Below are positions 1 through 12,044 of a DNA stretch of 64,000 nt, piece by piece. Both the position numbers and the translations under genes were made by a program. The notes beneath the pieces are model-generated. The model was not told the origin of the DNA, made no database searches, and saw only the letters and a list, made by a program, of their open reading frames with translations. Position 1 is the stretch's first letter. Every line of letters starts with the position of its first letter. Source of the stretch: Monodelphis domestica (taxonomy: Eukaryota; Chordata; Mammalia; Didelphimorphia; Didelphidae); the NCBI RefSeq assembly GCF_027887165.1, contig NC_077227.1, positions 351,932,207 to 351,996,206 of the forward strand, read 5' to 3'.

Positions 1-204
1 TCTGACCCTTTTTATAATGTTTGACTCTAGACAGGTCATTTAACTATCTGCCTCTTTATCTCAAAAATAAGAACAGTAACAGCCTCTACTTCCCATGGTT
101 ATTGTGCAAATCAAATGAATTATTTGTAAAGCACTTTGTAAACTTTAACATGGAGTATAAATGTTACGATTATTGTTTTTTGTTTGTTTGTTTGTTTTAT
201 GAAG

Positions 205-370
205 AAGCAATGTGGTATAGTGAAGAAAGAACCAGCTATGCGATCAGAGGACCTGAGTTAAAAATCCTGCCTCAGATACTTAGTATCTCTGTTACCTTGG
301 GCAAGTCACTTAAACTCAGTGGTCTTGTTTCCCTCATCCATAATACATGGGTATTGGACTAGAAGACCTA
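205..370 (+). repeat. MIR-like CORE-SINE remnant
   Basis: The stretch reads like an old MIR/CORE-SINE: 'GACCTGAGTT', then 'CTTGGGCAAGTCACTTAAACTC' type core, then a 'CCTCATCCATAA' type tail. A second fragment of the same kind lies at about 655-780. No gene is visible in 1-4000, which I take to be GM2A intron 2. Confidence 0.6.
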
Positions 371-954
371 ACTTTCCTTTCAACTCTAGATTTATGAGCC
401 TATAATGATCTGAGCAAAGAAGTAGTTTGAGGTAATATAGGTTAATTGGGGCAGCCAACCTCCTGATTCCTAGTTCTATGTTCTTTCTAGCTGTGGAAAC
501 TGATGCACAGAGTCCACCCTAGGCTGGAATATTGGTTTAGAATGTGGTCAAGAATGTTGGTTCCATTGCTAGATATTTGCTTAGACAATGTCATTACCTC
601 TTTCCATAGTAGAAAGGAAAAAAAATATGAGATTCAAAGTCATAGAATCTGGATTTGAACCCTTAGCACTATCATGTGACCTTGGGCAAGTATTTGGTTT
701 TATTTTTTAAAATCATCTGCACCTCAATTTTCTTATCTGTAATATTTATCTGTGTACAGTAAGACATTATGAATGAAGAATTCAGAGAAAAGAGAGATTT
801 GTGTGAACTAATACAAAGCAAATTAATCAGAACCAAAAATAATATGTATAATGTTGACTCTTTAAAATAGTATTTTGATGATCTATTATCATCCCTGTAC
901 TAGCTCCTCCCCTTAAGGTTTGTTTTGAGGAATAGGTATAAAATATTAGAGAAA

Positions 955-1560
955 GTTGTCACTTTTTTATTTTTAAATTTAAAAAATATTTCCTCAGTTA
1001 CATGTAACAATTTCCATATAAGTTTTCTAAGGTTATATAATCCAAATTGTCTCCTTCCTTCTCTTCCCTATCCCTTCCTGGAAATGGCAACTATTTTAAT
1101 CTGGGCTGCACAGGCATTATCATGCAAAACATATGCTTCCATACTGGGCATTGTTATAAGAGAATATTCATATAAAACCAAAACCCCCTAAATAAAAATA
1201 CCAATAAACTAACATGGAAAACAGTATGCTTTGATCTGCATTCCAACTCCAGTAGTTATTTCTCTGGAGGTGGAAACCATTTCTTGTCATAAGTCCTTCA
1301 GAACTGTCTCCAATGATTGTGTTGCTGGGAACAACTAAGTGTTTCGCTGTTGGCCATTGTAGAACATTGCTGCCACTGTACACAATGTTCTCCTAATTCT
1401 GTTCACTTGTTCAGTCTATTCAGTTCATGTAGGTCCTTCCAGTTTTTCCTGAAATCATCCAGTTCATCATTAGTTGATTTCTATTAATTTCTCTGTCCTT
1501 GTCCCAAGAGTTGGGTATTCCTCAAATGAACTTTTAGCTGTGGAGTCTATCAAAGACTCT
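955..1560 (-). repeat. L1 3'-end fragment, antisense
   Basis: The + strand carries the reverse complement of the marsupial L1 3' region, including 'TTTCTCTGGAGGTGG' (L1 sense 'CCACCTCCAGAGAAA'). The same antisense block recurs at about 18940-19185 and 56170-56800, and in sense at 58300-58450 and 63495-63790. The short open frames here are repeat noise. Confidence 0.6.
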
Positions 1561-2439
1561 GGATGTTAGAGTCACCTGCCTCAAGGGTTGGTATGAGCAA
1601 AGAGCCCAAGCAGGATCCGAGCCTGCCAGAGAGCTGGTCTTACCTGCCCTGACTCATCAATCCACTCCCTAGCAAGCATTTAACTTTTCTGAGTTGTCCT
1701 CAGACTTGAAGTCCCTGGTTTTTCCATCTCTAGTAATTCCGAGTTACAAAACCAATTAAGGATGCATTTTACTGGGGATACTCAGAGGTCAGACATGCCT
1801 GCCAGCTCCAGGGGTATCATTTTATTGATGGGACCTTGAGACATAGCTGGGTGATTAGACTACTCTGACAGCATCTTGGGATATAGTTCTTTGTCTTTAA
1901 GTTTATTTTCATCAGCTGGAAATAACAGTAACATTTTGGTTCATGCTTTAAGGCTTGCAAAATACATTCCACAGATTCTGTGGTGTTGGCAGTACAGGTA
2001 TTATCATATTTTAACAGATGAGAAAGGTAAATAGTTTGCCCATGATCATCATATAGCTAGTAAATGTCAAAGGCGGAGTTTGAGTGAGACCTGTTTCCTG
2101 ACTCTGGGCCCTATATTCACCAAGTCTTATATGGGACATTTCCAGTGAGAAACACTGTGTTGGAATGGGAGAAATACAAGATAGGGAAACACTATCCCTT
2201 ACCCTCAAGGAATTTATAGTCTAGCTGGTATATCGAAAGTGAAGTAGAAGTCCGAGAGAGACCGGGATTCTAGTCCTGACTCTACCTTCAGTGTCTCTGG
2301 CCCTCTTGTGGCTCAATTTCATCATCTACAAAAAAACAGGGTTTTGCATTAGACGATTTCCCTTCTAATTTCTATCAATGATCATCTAAAGTTCCCATCC
2401 AGAAACTTGAATGAATGCAAGATAGTATGACTCTTGGGG
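1561..2439. other. Intronic stretch with old SINE remnants, no gene seen
   Basis: I see no exon-like frame with splice signals. About 1930-2100 and 2255-2400 contain degenerate MIR-like text ('AACAGATGAGAAAGG', 'CTCAATTTCATCATCTAC'). The rest is unassigned. Confidence 0.4.
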
Positions 2440-2625
2440 GATAACTAAGTGACTCAGTGGATTGAGAGCCAGTCCTGGGTTCAAATCTGACCTCAGATAC
2501 TGCCTAGCTGTGTGACCCTGGGCTAGTCACTTAACCCCCATTGCCCAGGCCTTACCACTTTTCTACCTGAGGACCAAAACATAGTATTGATTCTAAATGG
2601 AAGGTAAGGGTTAAAAAAAAAAAAG
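2440..2625 (+). repeat. Marsupial CORE-SINE
   Basis: It runs from a head like 'GACTCAGTGGATTGAGAGCC' through the core 'GTGTGACCCTGGGCTAGTCAC' to 'GGAAGGTAAGGGTT' and an A-run. This orientation defines + for the family; most other copies in the window are on the - strand. Confidence 0.85.
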
Positions 2626-2689
2626 ATTGTATGGCTCCCATTCCATGTGCTCTAGGAACGCAGGGAAGGGAAAAACCCATTTTTTTTTC

Positions 2690-3540
2690 TAAAGTTCTTT
2701 TCAGTTAAGCTTCTAAAAAAATATTTTAAAATTAAATAAATTCTTTTCATCTTTATATCACTCATTTCCCATTATATGTATTCCCCTTATGACAAAAAAC
2801 AATTAGGCAAGAATACCTGATACAGAGACTATATCTGACAATTTATATTCTATTTAGTCTCCAGCTTTCTTGCTTTTGAGGGAGTATATATTTCATTGTC
2901 TCCTTTCTGGGACCTTCATTTTCCCCTCCATTGGTTTTTCTCTCACTTAAAATTTGATTTCCCTTAGTGATCTTAAATTTAATTTTTGTTGTCATAAGTT
3001 TTGTTTATGTTTAATGTACTCTGCATCAGTTCATACAAATCTTTCCATATGTTTCCCACAAATAACTTATTGTACAAAATAATACTCTATCACATTCTTA
3101 GTCCTGCCCCTCCCATCTCCCCCAGTTAAGAGGTACCTCTTGCTTTTTAAATTTTAAATTTCATTTTCTTTGCTCCCTCAAAGAGTGAAATGAATAGTTT
3201 TGGTGCATATTATATCTTTGTTTCTATCTTTGATGTCTCTGGAGTATATGTAGTATACTCCATACAGTAGTGAGTTTGCTAGACTAAAGAAGTATATATT
3301 ATTTGGTCACTTTTTGTATAATTACAACTTGATATTTGGAATAATTGAACCAGTTCAAAACTTCCAACAATGTATTGGTATGCCTATTTTTCTTCCAAAA
3401 ATTAACTATTTCCAACTTTTGTCTTTGTTAAAAGATGTAAATGAGGTGGAATCTCCTATTTATTTTGATTTCTTTTTCTCATTATTAGTGATTTGGAATA
3501 TTCTTTCATGGGGTTGTAAGTAACAGACTTGCAACTATTT
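2690..3540 (-). repeat. Old L1-type LINE fragment, antisense
   Basis: AT-rich text with antisense L1-like phrases ('CAACAATGTATTGGTATGCCTATTTTTC', split here as CAACAATGTATTGG and TGCCTATTTTTC). It resembles the L1 3'-region blocks at 42750-43700 and 52600-53900. It is heavily diverged. A SINE tail fragment follows at about 3571-3610. Confidence 0.4.
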
Positions 3541-3789
3541 TCTTTTTTTTTTAATTAATTAATTTTTTTTAAACCCTTACCTTCCGTCTTGGAGTCAATA
3601 CTGTGTATAATAATCCACCAAAAGTCCCAATGAACACACAGTAATAATAACTTCTGTGGCCAACCACGGACCCTGCGGACCACATGTTTAGAGTGTTTCT
3701 ATTCAAACTAGAAGTTAAGAGGAAAATACTCTATACATTTATGTTTGCTTAACATTTTCTGTTAATCTATATTTGTATTTGTTAAGAGA

Positions 3790-3965
3790 GTCCTGGACTC
3801 AGAGATGAGTTTCTATTTCAAATTCTTGACACTGTGTGACCTTGGGCAAGTCACTGAACCTCTGATCCTCATCTTTCATCATCTTTAAAGTGAAGATGAA
3901 AGACACCTGCCTCCTAAAGTTGTTATGAGGATCAAGTGAATGGCTTCTGTCTACTTTAAGGTCCT
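3790..3965 (+). repeat. MIR-like SINE remnant upstream of GM2A exon 3
   Basis: Contains 'GTGTGACCTTGGGCAAGTCA' followed by 'CTCATCTTTCATCATCTTTA'. It ends about 35 bases before the exon 3 acceptor tract. Confidence 0.6.
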
Positions 3966-4001
3966 AATCTCTTCCTATACTATATTTTTTTCCCTTAACA
4001 G

Positions 4002-4187
4002 GGAGTTGTAGTAATGGAGAAAGAAGTGGCTCCTGGGATCTGGTTCCAACTTCCCTGTTATAAAAAGATAGGAAGCTGCATCTATAAAGATGTATGTGAG
4101 ACAATTGACTACTTCATTCCACCTGGAGTGCCCTGCCCTGAGCCTTTCCATACCTATGGCCTACCCTGTCACTGCCCCTTTAAGAAG
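4002..4187 (+). CDS. GM2A: GM2A, coding exon 3 (GM2 ganglioside activator)
   Basis: GM2A is a lysosomal lipid-transfer cofactor. It lifts GM2 ganglioside from membranes and presents it to beta-hexosaminidase A. This exon is 62 codons, open and flanked by a pyrimidine-rich acceptor (TTTTTTTCCCTTAACAG) and the donor AAG|GTAAGT. It encodes a segment starting near MEKEVAPGIW, continuing through IGSC and PPGVPCPEPF, and ending TYGLPCHCPFKK. That matches the family core (EKEV-G-W..., PCPEP, TYGLPCHCPFKE). All six cysteines expected from this exon are present. Exons 1 and 2 (signal peptide and N-terminal strand) lie upstream of the window. The exon ends in phase 0 and joins exon 4 as ...FKK-GTYSLP. 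The donor has been duplicated by an L1 insertion (see 4182-4195). Confidence 0.95.
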
Positions 4188-4195
4188 GTAAGTCC
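4182..4195 (+). repeat. L1 target-site duplication, left copy, spanning the exon 3 splice donor
   Basis: AAGAAGGTAAGTCC here is repeated exactly at 12818-12831. The left copy contains the last six exon bases and the first eight intron bases. The two copies bracket a 3' L1 fragment plus everything nested in it. The sequence just before the left copy is TTT, so the bottom strand reads TTCTT/AAA, close to the L1 endonuclease preference TTTT/AA. Confidence 0.85.
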
Positions 4196-4365
4196 AGTAG
4201 GAGAAAGAACACTATCCATATCCAGAGAAAGAACTGTGGGAGTAGAAACATGGAAGAAAAACATGTGATTGACCACATGGTTTGATTGAGATATCATTGG
4301 TATTTTTGGCTTTAAAAGATTACTCTACTACAAATATGAATAACATGGAAATAGTTTTTGAACAA

Positions 4366-4647
4366 CGTAAAAATTAAAATTAGATCTCAATAATAAAATA
4401 TTATATTAAAAAGATTTATTAATGATCATTAAAAATCAAGGAATAAAGAGTATACAAAATAAAGACCACATGCCTATGGCTGATCAGCCATTTCAAAACG
4501 CCTGCCTTACCACCACCAAGCTCGGGACAGGAAGTAAAAAGGACAAAGTAGGTCTGCCCTGTCTACAGGAAGTACATAATGACAGGAAGTCAGTGGGCTC
4601 CCAGGAAATGAAGTTCATTTTTAGGGTAACAGATTTTTAATTATACA
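4366..4647 (-). repeat. ERV-A LTR (3' LTR in element orientation)
   Basis: 282 bases. It shares 'TTTATTAATGATCAT', 'AAGGAATAAAGAG' and 'ACAGGAAGTCAGTGGGCTCC' with the right LTR. The two copies show many point differences, so the insertion is not recent. Confidence 0.8.
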
Positions 4648-7591
4648 TTCCCCCTTGGTGATCATTGGGAGACTAGTCTCCCCAAATGGTCATTTAACAT
4701 AATCAAATTTTAAATTACAATAATATAGGGATAAAAGGAAAAGACAACAAAACCAATGACTGCTTGGTGCACTGACAAAAAGCCAGTTGGGGGAAGTCCC
4801 CTTTGGCATAAGAGTATACATACAAAACAATTGCATTCAATCCCACACAGTTCAAATCACCACATACCAAAGTTCACTCTGGATCTTCTGGTGCAGCTTG
4901 TGGTCTGTGGAGGCATCTTCATGGTGTCTTCTCCAAATAGTTCACTTTCTGGATTTGGAGAGATAGCATGTTTCTTAACCTAAAATTACTCTTAAAAGAA
5001 TTTAAACTTTGCATTTTAGAATAACAATGCTTTACCCCTGAAGAGGGTGTTGAAAAACACAGGGATCACTTAGGGATGCACGGCTGAGTTATGAGGAATA
5101 TGATTAATTGGCAAGAGAAATCAAAAACATAAAAAAATCCAAATAAAAGAGAAAAGATAACTTCTGTATGAAATATAGACTATCAAAGTCTTATGTGAAA
5201 AATTCTAAGTAAAGGAAAATAAACCTATAACAGGTCTTTGAATCAGGGCCCAATTAAAGTGACTTAAGCAATTATGCACTTACCCAATCAGTAACCAGAA
5301 CTACAGAAAGATTGCCACACCATGAAAGACAGAATGGGGACTAGATTATAGGAGCCAGGTAGGAGCCAAATTTGAGATACTTGGTAGAATGTGGGATGAG
5401 AAAGAGCTGCCTTTGACATATGTCAAAATAGCCCCAACCTTGAACCCCAAACAAGTTCAAGTCCTCTTGTCTTGGCTTAAAATTTCATAAATCCCATTGG
5501 GATTGGTTGGTCTCTTTGACATTGTGCTCAATTGGCACTATGCAGTTTAGCTTTGTGCTTCTTTGGCACTGTACAGTGCCTTTTTTTTTGTATTCCCTTC
5601 TCCTGGAATCAGACAGAATCATTAAGCAAAGTCCCATAATTTTTTAAACAATCAATGGCATTATTTTTATAGTCTAAAGCTTTTTGGATATGCATTAATA
5701 TTAGAACAAATGTATTTTAAATTTATATTACTGCAAAATCAAAAAAAACTAAAGAAAACTCTTCTCAATACTGTTGACATACGCTTTAAATACAAAAAGA
5801 AGAGAAAAATAAAACTGAAATAGTATAGTGCACATGCAAGCAAAAACAATAATAAAAATTTTAAAAATCAAAAATATATAGCTTACAATCATTGACACAC
5901 TGAGTCAGCTAAGGAGAGTTAGAATACAAAGATTTCTCACCAAAAAAATGATATCCATTTCCTTTTTTAACTTAACCACTGTGTGAGTACAAACAATTTT
6001 CAGAATAAAACTGTAATACAATAGATAATGCACATTCAAGGAAGTACCAAAGTCCCCAAAATTCACAATAGCTCAGTTAATTGCAATAGCAAACAAACCC
6101 ACTATCATATTTCATATAAGTTGCAGTATGACAAAAAAAACCTATGAGCTGATGGATATTTGTCACAATTTTTATGAATGTAGCAAATCTTTCAACCTTG
6201 GCAAATATATTTTTAAACAAAGTAAAACTTATTTGGGTTTAAAATATCACCAAGAAATCTAGATTGTTTTGGAGGAAGTAAGTTAAACTGAAGAGTTTTG
6301 CAGGAGCTCTTTTTGACTTCCTGCTTCATAGAAACACCTTGGTAAGAACATTTCTTTGTTTCTCTACTTTTAATACAACATTCTTTATAATATAAATATT
6401 AAAAAATCATCCATTCAGAAACCACTAATTAAATTATTTCTGAATACCCCTTAGAATTAACATTTAAATTCTTAGCTCATTAAATTTTTCAAAGGTTGTT
6501 AGCCAGGTTGAGTCTATCCATCAGCTATCTATGTGACAATTAACAAATGCAAAATGGGGGGAAAAAAGCTGTTTATGGGCTTTTATAATATTTTGTTCAG
6601 TAATTATAGGGAGAAGGTAACAGAATATATCTAATAGTTAAAACGCAGTAGATTGAACTGATTCATTGTAACAGAATAGTATTGATCAGATTAATATATG
6701 AACTTAAAACAACAAAATTAAATCATAAACAAAACAATCAGCAAAATACAATAAAAATATAGAGACTTTAGTTAAAAAATGGAATCTGAAAAGGCTTAAA
6801 ATTTTCACCTCCAATCTCTTTAAAGTTCTTTCCCTGGTATATCCCATAGTGAGGGAGAACATGGACTTGAGGAATCCCAAAATGAATGAATCTTAGAGAC
6901 TGGGCAGGCCCAAGTGGCAAGGGAGATGAATTTCTCCCCTGAATCTCAGGCAAGATAAGTGAAAAGATCAGTGCACTCATGAATGGTAGAAGCTGTTTGA
7001 GATAGGCAGGGTACTGCTCCTTCAAAAAGTATGCCATGCTTGTAATTTACTTCCTGTTTGGAAGAGTAACTCCCTTCTTCCCTTCCACCCTGAGATAAAA
7101 TGCTAGTTTCCCCAGTCACATGGAGAGGAAGTTAGGAGACTAATCGTTACCTAGGGAAAATACGCCCAGTTTTTACCAGTTGCCCAGAGAGAGGCTTCAA
7201 GAACTCCTAGCTTCTTGGGGGAAGCAATCAGCAGCCCACAGGATTAGCAACAGTGGTCAGGGTCAGGGTGGTGGCTAATTCAGGAGCAGGAGTAGGAGCA
7301 GGGCTGGAGATCAGGAGGAGGATTGCCAGAGGCAACAGTGAGGAACTGAGGAACATGGGCTCAAGCAGAGTCCCCCAGCTAAAAATAGCCTGGAGAGCAA
7401 CTGGGCAAAAAGTCGGGGAAGAAAAAGGCAGCAGCTTCAAGGAGAATTTGGAGTTCTCTTGGAGTTTGTGAGGGTGGGTGTGTATGTGGGGTGGGCGAAA
7501 AGCCTTGGCAGGAGAAACGTGGCTTAAAAAAATTTATATAGGCTATATTTAAAAATTGAGAGTTTCCCCTCCAGCTTATGGGTACCATCAA
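4648..7591 (-). mobile_element. ERV-A internal region, non-coding
   Basis: AT-rich interior without an appreciable open frame. It is collinear with the ERV-B interior (8361-11267): for example 'GACAAAAAGCCAGTT', 'CCCCTTTGGCAT' and 'GGTGTCTTCTCCAA' occur in the same order in both. The part near 7050-7590 is GC-richer and corresponds to the leader end next to the 5' LTR in - orientation. The primer-binding site expected next to the right LTR is not recognisable here. Confidence 0.7.
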
Positions 7592-8038
7592 TGTAAGAAT
7601 TAAAATTAAATGTCAATAATAAAATATATATTTTAGGAGATTTATTAATGATCATCAGAAATCAAGGAATAAAGAGGATACAAAATAAAGACCATGTGTC
7701 CATGGCCGAAGGAATTTCAAAATGCTTGCCTTACCACCACCAAGCTTGGGACATGACATGGGCAAGGTCCAGTCTCACTTGTGACTCCAGGGGTTCCCAA
7801 CAGGTGGTGAACAATCAGTCAAGAAAAATAACAAATGGAAGACAGCTGTATCTTTATGGCCATGGGCATGCTTTGCATCTGATAGCTGCTTCACCATCCC
7901 CAGGCTTGGTGTTTATTTTTATACCCATTTTCTTGACACACAGATACATTACTTAACACACATGTCCAAATAAAGATATTTGGAAAAGTGATACATTAAC
8001 TTTTAACAAATCACTTGATTAACATTTTATAGTCTTGT

Positions 8039-8360
8039 TATAGCAGTTAAAATTAGGTTTTCTCTGATAGAAGTATTATATTTTATGAGGTTTATTAAAT
8101 ATTAAGAATTTAAGAAAATACAAGTAAGAAAGCACATGCCTAGGAGGGCCGAAAGGCCCATTCAATTTCACCTACATCATGAGAGACGTGTCTGCTTGGA
8201 AGCAGAAGTAGGAAGAGTGCTCAGTAGGCTTTTACAGCCAATTAAATAGACATTTTGATCTCGCTCAGGTGGAAATCTCAGTGAGATTAGAGGGCATCTC
8301 GGGAACTAGAACAAGGACTTCTAGAGATTGAAGTCCGGGGTTCAAATCTCCATTTTTACA
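8039..8360 (-). repeat. ERV-B LTR (3' LTR in element orientation)
   Basis: 322 bases, ending ...CATTTTTACA on +. It carries 'GGGCCGAAAGG', 'CATCATGAGAGACGTGTCT' and 'GGAAATCTCAGTGAGATTAG', which recur in order in the 11268-11597 copy. The + strand start reads TATAGCAG where the partner has TGTAGCAG. Confidence 0.9.
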
Positions 8361-10511
8361 TTTCCCCGTATGATCCTCATTGGGAAAAATAATTTTTCCC
8401 CAAAAGGATCATGAAAACATAATCAATTTAAGGATTACAATAATTTGAGGATAAGAAAAAAAAAAAGAACAAAACCAATAATTGCTAGATACATTGACAA
8501 AAAGCCAGTTAGGGAGTAGTCCCCTTTGGCATGAAAGTATAGATACAAATAAATGAATGTTCAATCAACATTCCCAACAACCCAAAGTTCATTCTTGATC
8601 TTGTGTAGCTTGTGTTCTGGAGGCTTCTTCATGGTGTCTTCTCCAACAGTTCAGTTTCTAGATTCAGAGAGGTAGCATCTTTACCTAAAAATTCTTCTTA
8701 AAAGGAATTTAAACTTTGCAATTTAAATAATAATATTTTTTACATTTCCCTGTCTTGAGGGTGATTGAAAAACATGGGATCACTTAGGGATGCATGCCTG
8801 AGTTATGAGGTATATGAATCTATTGGCAAGAGAAATTAAAAAGACATCAGAAAAATCCAAATTAAAAAGAAAATTACTGGATGAAAATATAGACTATCAA
8901 AGTCTTATGTGTAAAAATTCTAAGTAAAGGAAAAGTTAATCTATAACAGGTTCTTGAATCAGGGCCCAATTAAAATGATCTAAGAAATGATGCAATTACC
9001 CAGTCAGTAGCCAGGACAGCAGAAAGTTACCACACTATGAAAGACAGAAAAGGGACCAGATTATCTGAGTCAAGGAGGAGCCAAGTTTGGGGATACTTGT
9101 CTGTAAGTATTTTCAGAGTGAGTGTGGACACAAGGAAGGCCTATGCCTTAACAAATGTTAAACATAGCAATCTCGAGTCTTCACACTAGGTTCAAGACCT
9201 TTGTATTGGCTTGGAAGTGCATCAATCCATCCTGGATTGGTTTATCTTTGGCCCTATGCAATGTCTCTTTTGTATATATCTTGTCCTGGAATCAGACAGA
9301 ATCATTAAGCAGAGCCCCATAATTTTTTAAACAATTAATGGCATCATTTTTATAGTTTCAAGTTTTTGGGGGCATGCATTAGCATTATAGCAAATGTATC
9401 TTAAACTTATATTACTGCAAAATCAAAAAGTTAAAGAAAATCTTAATGCTGGTGACATGTGCTTCAAATATAAAAAATAGGAGAGAAAAAATATTAAAAA
9501 AACCGGAGTAGTATATTGCACATGCAAGAAAATATAATAAAAGAGTTTTTAAAAATACAAATGTAGCTTATAATCATTGACACACTGTGTCAGCTAAGAA
9601 AATATAGCATACAAGGCTTTATTTTCTCTTCATATCTGGTCATGATCCACTGTGAGTACAAGCAAATGGATTGAACGGTAGTACAAATATGTAGTTATCA
9701 ATATCCCCAAAATTCTCAATAGCCCAATTAATTACAATAGCAAACAAACACACTATAATTTTTACATGAGTTGCTATATGGCATTTTAAAAGCCTATGAA
9801 TTGATGGATATTGTCACAATTTTTTACAAACATAGCAAATCTTTCAACCTTGGCAAATACATTTTTAAACAAAGTAAAACTCATTTTGGGTTTAGAATAT
9901 CATCAAGAAATCTAGAGATCATTCTGGTGGAAGTAAAATAGTGAGCTGAAGACTATAAATGAGAGGTGCTCCTTTTTTGGAGGCTTCTGGGGGTACAAAT
10001 TCCCTGGGATTAGGTTGGGGGTTATAATTGTATTTCACTTCAGCTACTGGAGTGGGCCTTATACCTCGTGTTAGGGGCAGGCAAAAATGACCAGAGATTA
10101 AGAAAAATTCTAAAAATCATGTCTAAAAAACCCTTAAAATCAATTGAGATATTTAGCACATTAAATTTTCCAAAGGTTGCAATTTTCTGATGAAGTCCAT
10201 CTATCCTCTATGTGACAATTTACAAAGTCAAAAATATAAAAGCTGCTTTTTTTTTTTAATATGGGACTACTCAATGTTTGTTCAGTATAGTTATAGGGGA
10301 AAAGCGACAGAAAATAGCAGTAGTTAAAACTCAGTACATTAAAATGAACAGTGTAACAGAATAATATTGAATGCAGTAGTATATGAACTTAAAATCCCAA
10401 AGTTAAATCTTAAACAAGACATATCAGAAGATGCAATAGAATACAGAGATTTTTATAAACCACTGGAGTCCGAAATGCCTTAAAAATAATCTCCAGTCTC
10501 TTTAAAGTTCA

Positions 10512-10697
10512 TTGGATTTTTATCCATTTAGATGCCTATTGTCGGAAGGCAGAAGATTGGTATGGGCTAGGCAATGGGGTTTAATCGACCCGCTCAGGGC
10601 CACACAGCCAGCAAGTGTCTGGGGCCAGATTCTAACCCAGGACCTCCCTTCTCTAGGCCTGGCTCTCAATCCACTGAGCCACCCAGCTGCCCTCCCA
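10512..10697 (-). repeat. Marsupial CORE-SINE inside ERV-B
   Basis: Reverse-strand SINE: 'CTAGGCAATGGGGTTTAAT' through 'CACACAGCCAGC' to 'CACTGAGCCACCCAGCTGCC'. ERV-A lacks it at the matching point (about 6825-6850). It accounts for the open frames of 62 and 111 codons here. Confidence 0.9.
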
Positions 10698-11246
10698 TAG
10701 TGAGTTTTTTGAATCTCAACAAATGTCAAAGAGGTGCAGGGAGATGAATTTCTCTCCTGAATCTCAAGTGAGATAAATAAAAGGACCAGTGCACTCAAAA
10801 GATATTCTTTGAAATATGCCATGCTTGTAATCAACTTTCTGTTTGGAAAAGTCACTTTCTTCTTTTCCTTTCTTTCTCCCCTCCTGTGATCCGCTGTCCC
10901 CAGTCCACGGGGAGTCTAATTGTAGCCTAAGGGAAATTACCTCCCCGTCTTTACCAGCTGGTAGAAATGAGTCCTGGGCCTGGGGTGATGAGCGGTCTGC
11001 TCTAAGGCTAGAGTTTTCTGGGGCTCACCAGGTGATCAAGATTTGGATCCGGACGCTGGGATCAGGAGCTGAGCCGGCTGGGCCAGCGGGAAGGGCTCAA
11101 GAAAGTCCGAAGCAGATGGCTGCAGGCCAGAGCTGATCAAGATGCTTTTCTAAAAAATCATCTTGGAGAAACATGGCTTAAAAAACAAACAAACTAGGCA
11201 CTTTTAACGGCTGAACTAAGTTACAGAAGATTGAGGGTATTTCGTT

Positions 11247-11264
11247 ATCCCTTTGTGGTCGCCA
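11247..11264 (-). promoter_or_regulatory. ERV-B primer-binding site, tRNA-Arg type
   Basis: On the - strand, just inside the 5' LTR, the sequence is TGGCGACCACAAAGGGAT. It fits the complement of the 3' end of an arginine tRNA whose acceptor arm reads ...CGTGGTCG plus CCA, with a mismatch at a former CG and one at the end. Position and strand agree with the polypurine tract at the other end of the element. Confidence 0.7.
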
Positions 11265-11267
11265 AAC

Positions 11268-11597
11268 TGTAGCAGTTAAAATTAGGTTTTCTCTGCTAGA
11301 AGTATTATATTTTATGAGGTTTATTAAAGATTAAGAATTTAAGAAAATACTAGTAAGAAAGCACGTACTTAGAAGGGCCGAAAGGGCCCATTCAATTTCA
11401 CTTACATCATGAGAGACGTGTCTTCTTGGAAGCGGAAGTAGGAAGAGCGCTCAGTAGGCTTTTACAGCCAGTTAAATAGAAATTTTGATCTTGCCCAGGT
11501 GGAAATCTCAGTGAGATTAGAGATTAGAGATTAGAGATATCTCTAGAGCAAGGACTTCTGGGGATTGAAGTCCGGGGTTCAAATCTCCATTTTTACA
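11268..11597 (-). repeat. ERV-B LTR (5' LTR in element orientation)
   Basis: 330 bases, starting TGTAGCAG and ending TTTTTACA on +. It contains a short tandem expansion of AGAGATT at about 11515-11540 that the partner LTR lacks, which explains part of the length difference. Confidence 0.9.
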
Positions 11598-12044
11598 TTG
11601 TATTGTGATTACAGATTCTTGACAGCAAAAAAAAAAAAAAACATTCACACAAGATAAATGATTTTGTCACATTTTCTCATTACCCTGTGAGAAGTTTTTG
11701 AACTTACAATCAAGGAAATCTACTTATTACTTTTAATAAAAAGAAATAATCAATCAAAAGTTCTTAAAAGACAGTTCAACAATCATATCATTGAGGTTGA
11801 GGGGTACTGGGAACACAATTCAGATTTAATATTAGACTGGTCATTTTTCAGGGTTTACTAGGGAGTTTCTGAGTTACTTTTTTGTGAAATCGAGTCACTG
11901 AGGTATATTGAAGCTTAGTGTACTTGTAGTGTACCTGCACATATTGTATGGGCCTTTATGATTGATTTGTGTGTTGGCTTCATGAGAATAAGTTTCTGTG
12001 AGTGGGAAAGTTCTGGGCTTGACCTGTAGCTGTGGTTATTTTTA

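Larger units (their letters stand above)
8361..11267 (-). mobile_element. ERV-B internal region, non-coding
   Basis: Collinear with the ERV-A interior. A SINE interrupts it at about 10512-10697. The GC-rich block at 10880-11140 corresponds to the leader on the - strand. No recognisable gag, pol or env translation. Confidence 0.7.
8039..11597 (-). mobile_element. ERV-B: second member of the ERV-A family, with two LTRs
   Basis: LTRs lie at 8039-8360 and 11268-11597, with an interior of about 2.9 kb. It is flanked by TTGT on both sides (8035-8038 and 11598-11601). On the - strand the 5' LTR (11597 to 11268) is followed three bases later by a tRNA-Arg-type primer-binding site. The other end has GGGGAAA as polypurine tract before the LTR at 8360. 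No open reading frame of note lies inside, apart from SINE-derived noise, so it is a non-autonomous element mobilised in trans. It interrupts the TG...CA LTR-like element; the uninterrupted sequence can be read at about 23380-23400. Confidence 0.85.

Noticed and set aside
7228..7591. Overlapping 70-72 codon frames on both strands
   Set aside because: They lie in the GC-rich leader part of ERV-A and have no similarity to known proteins.
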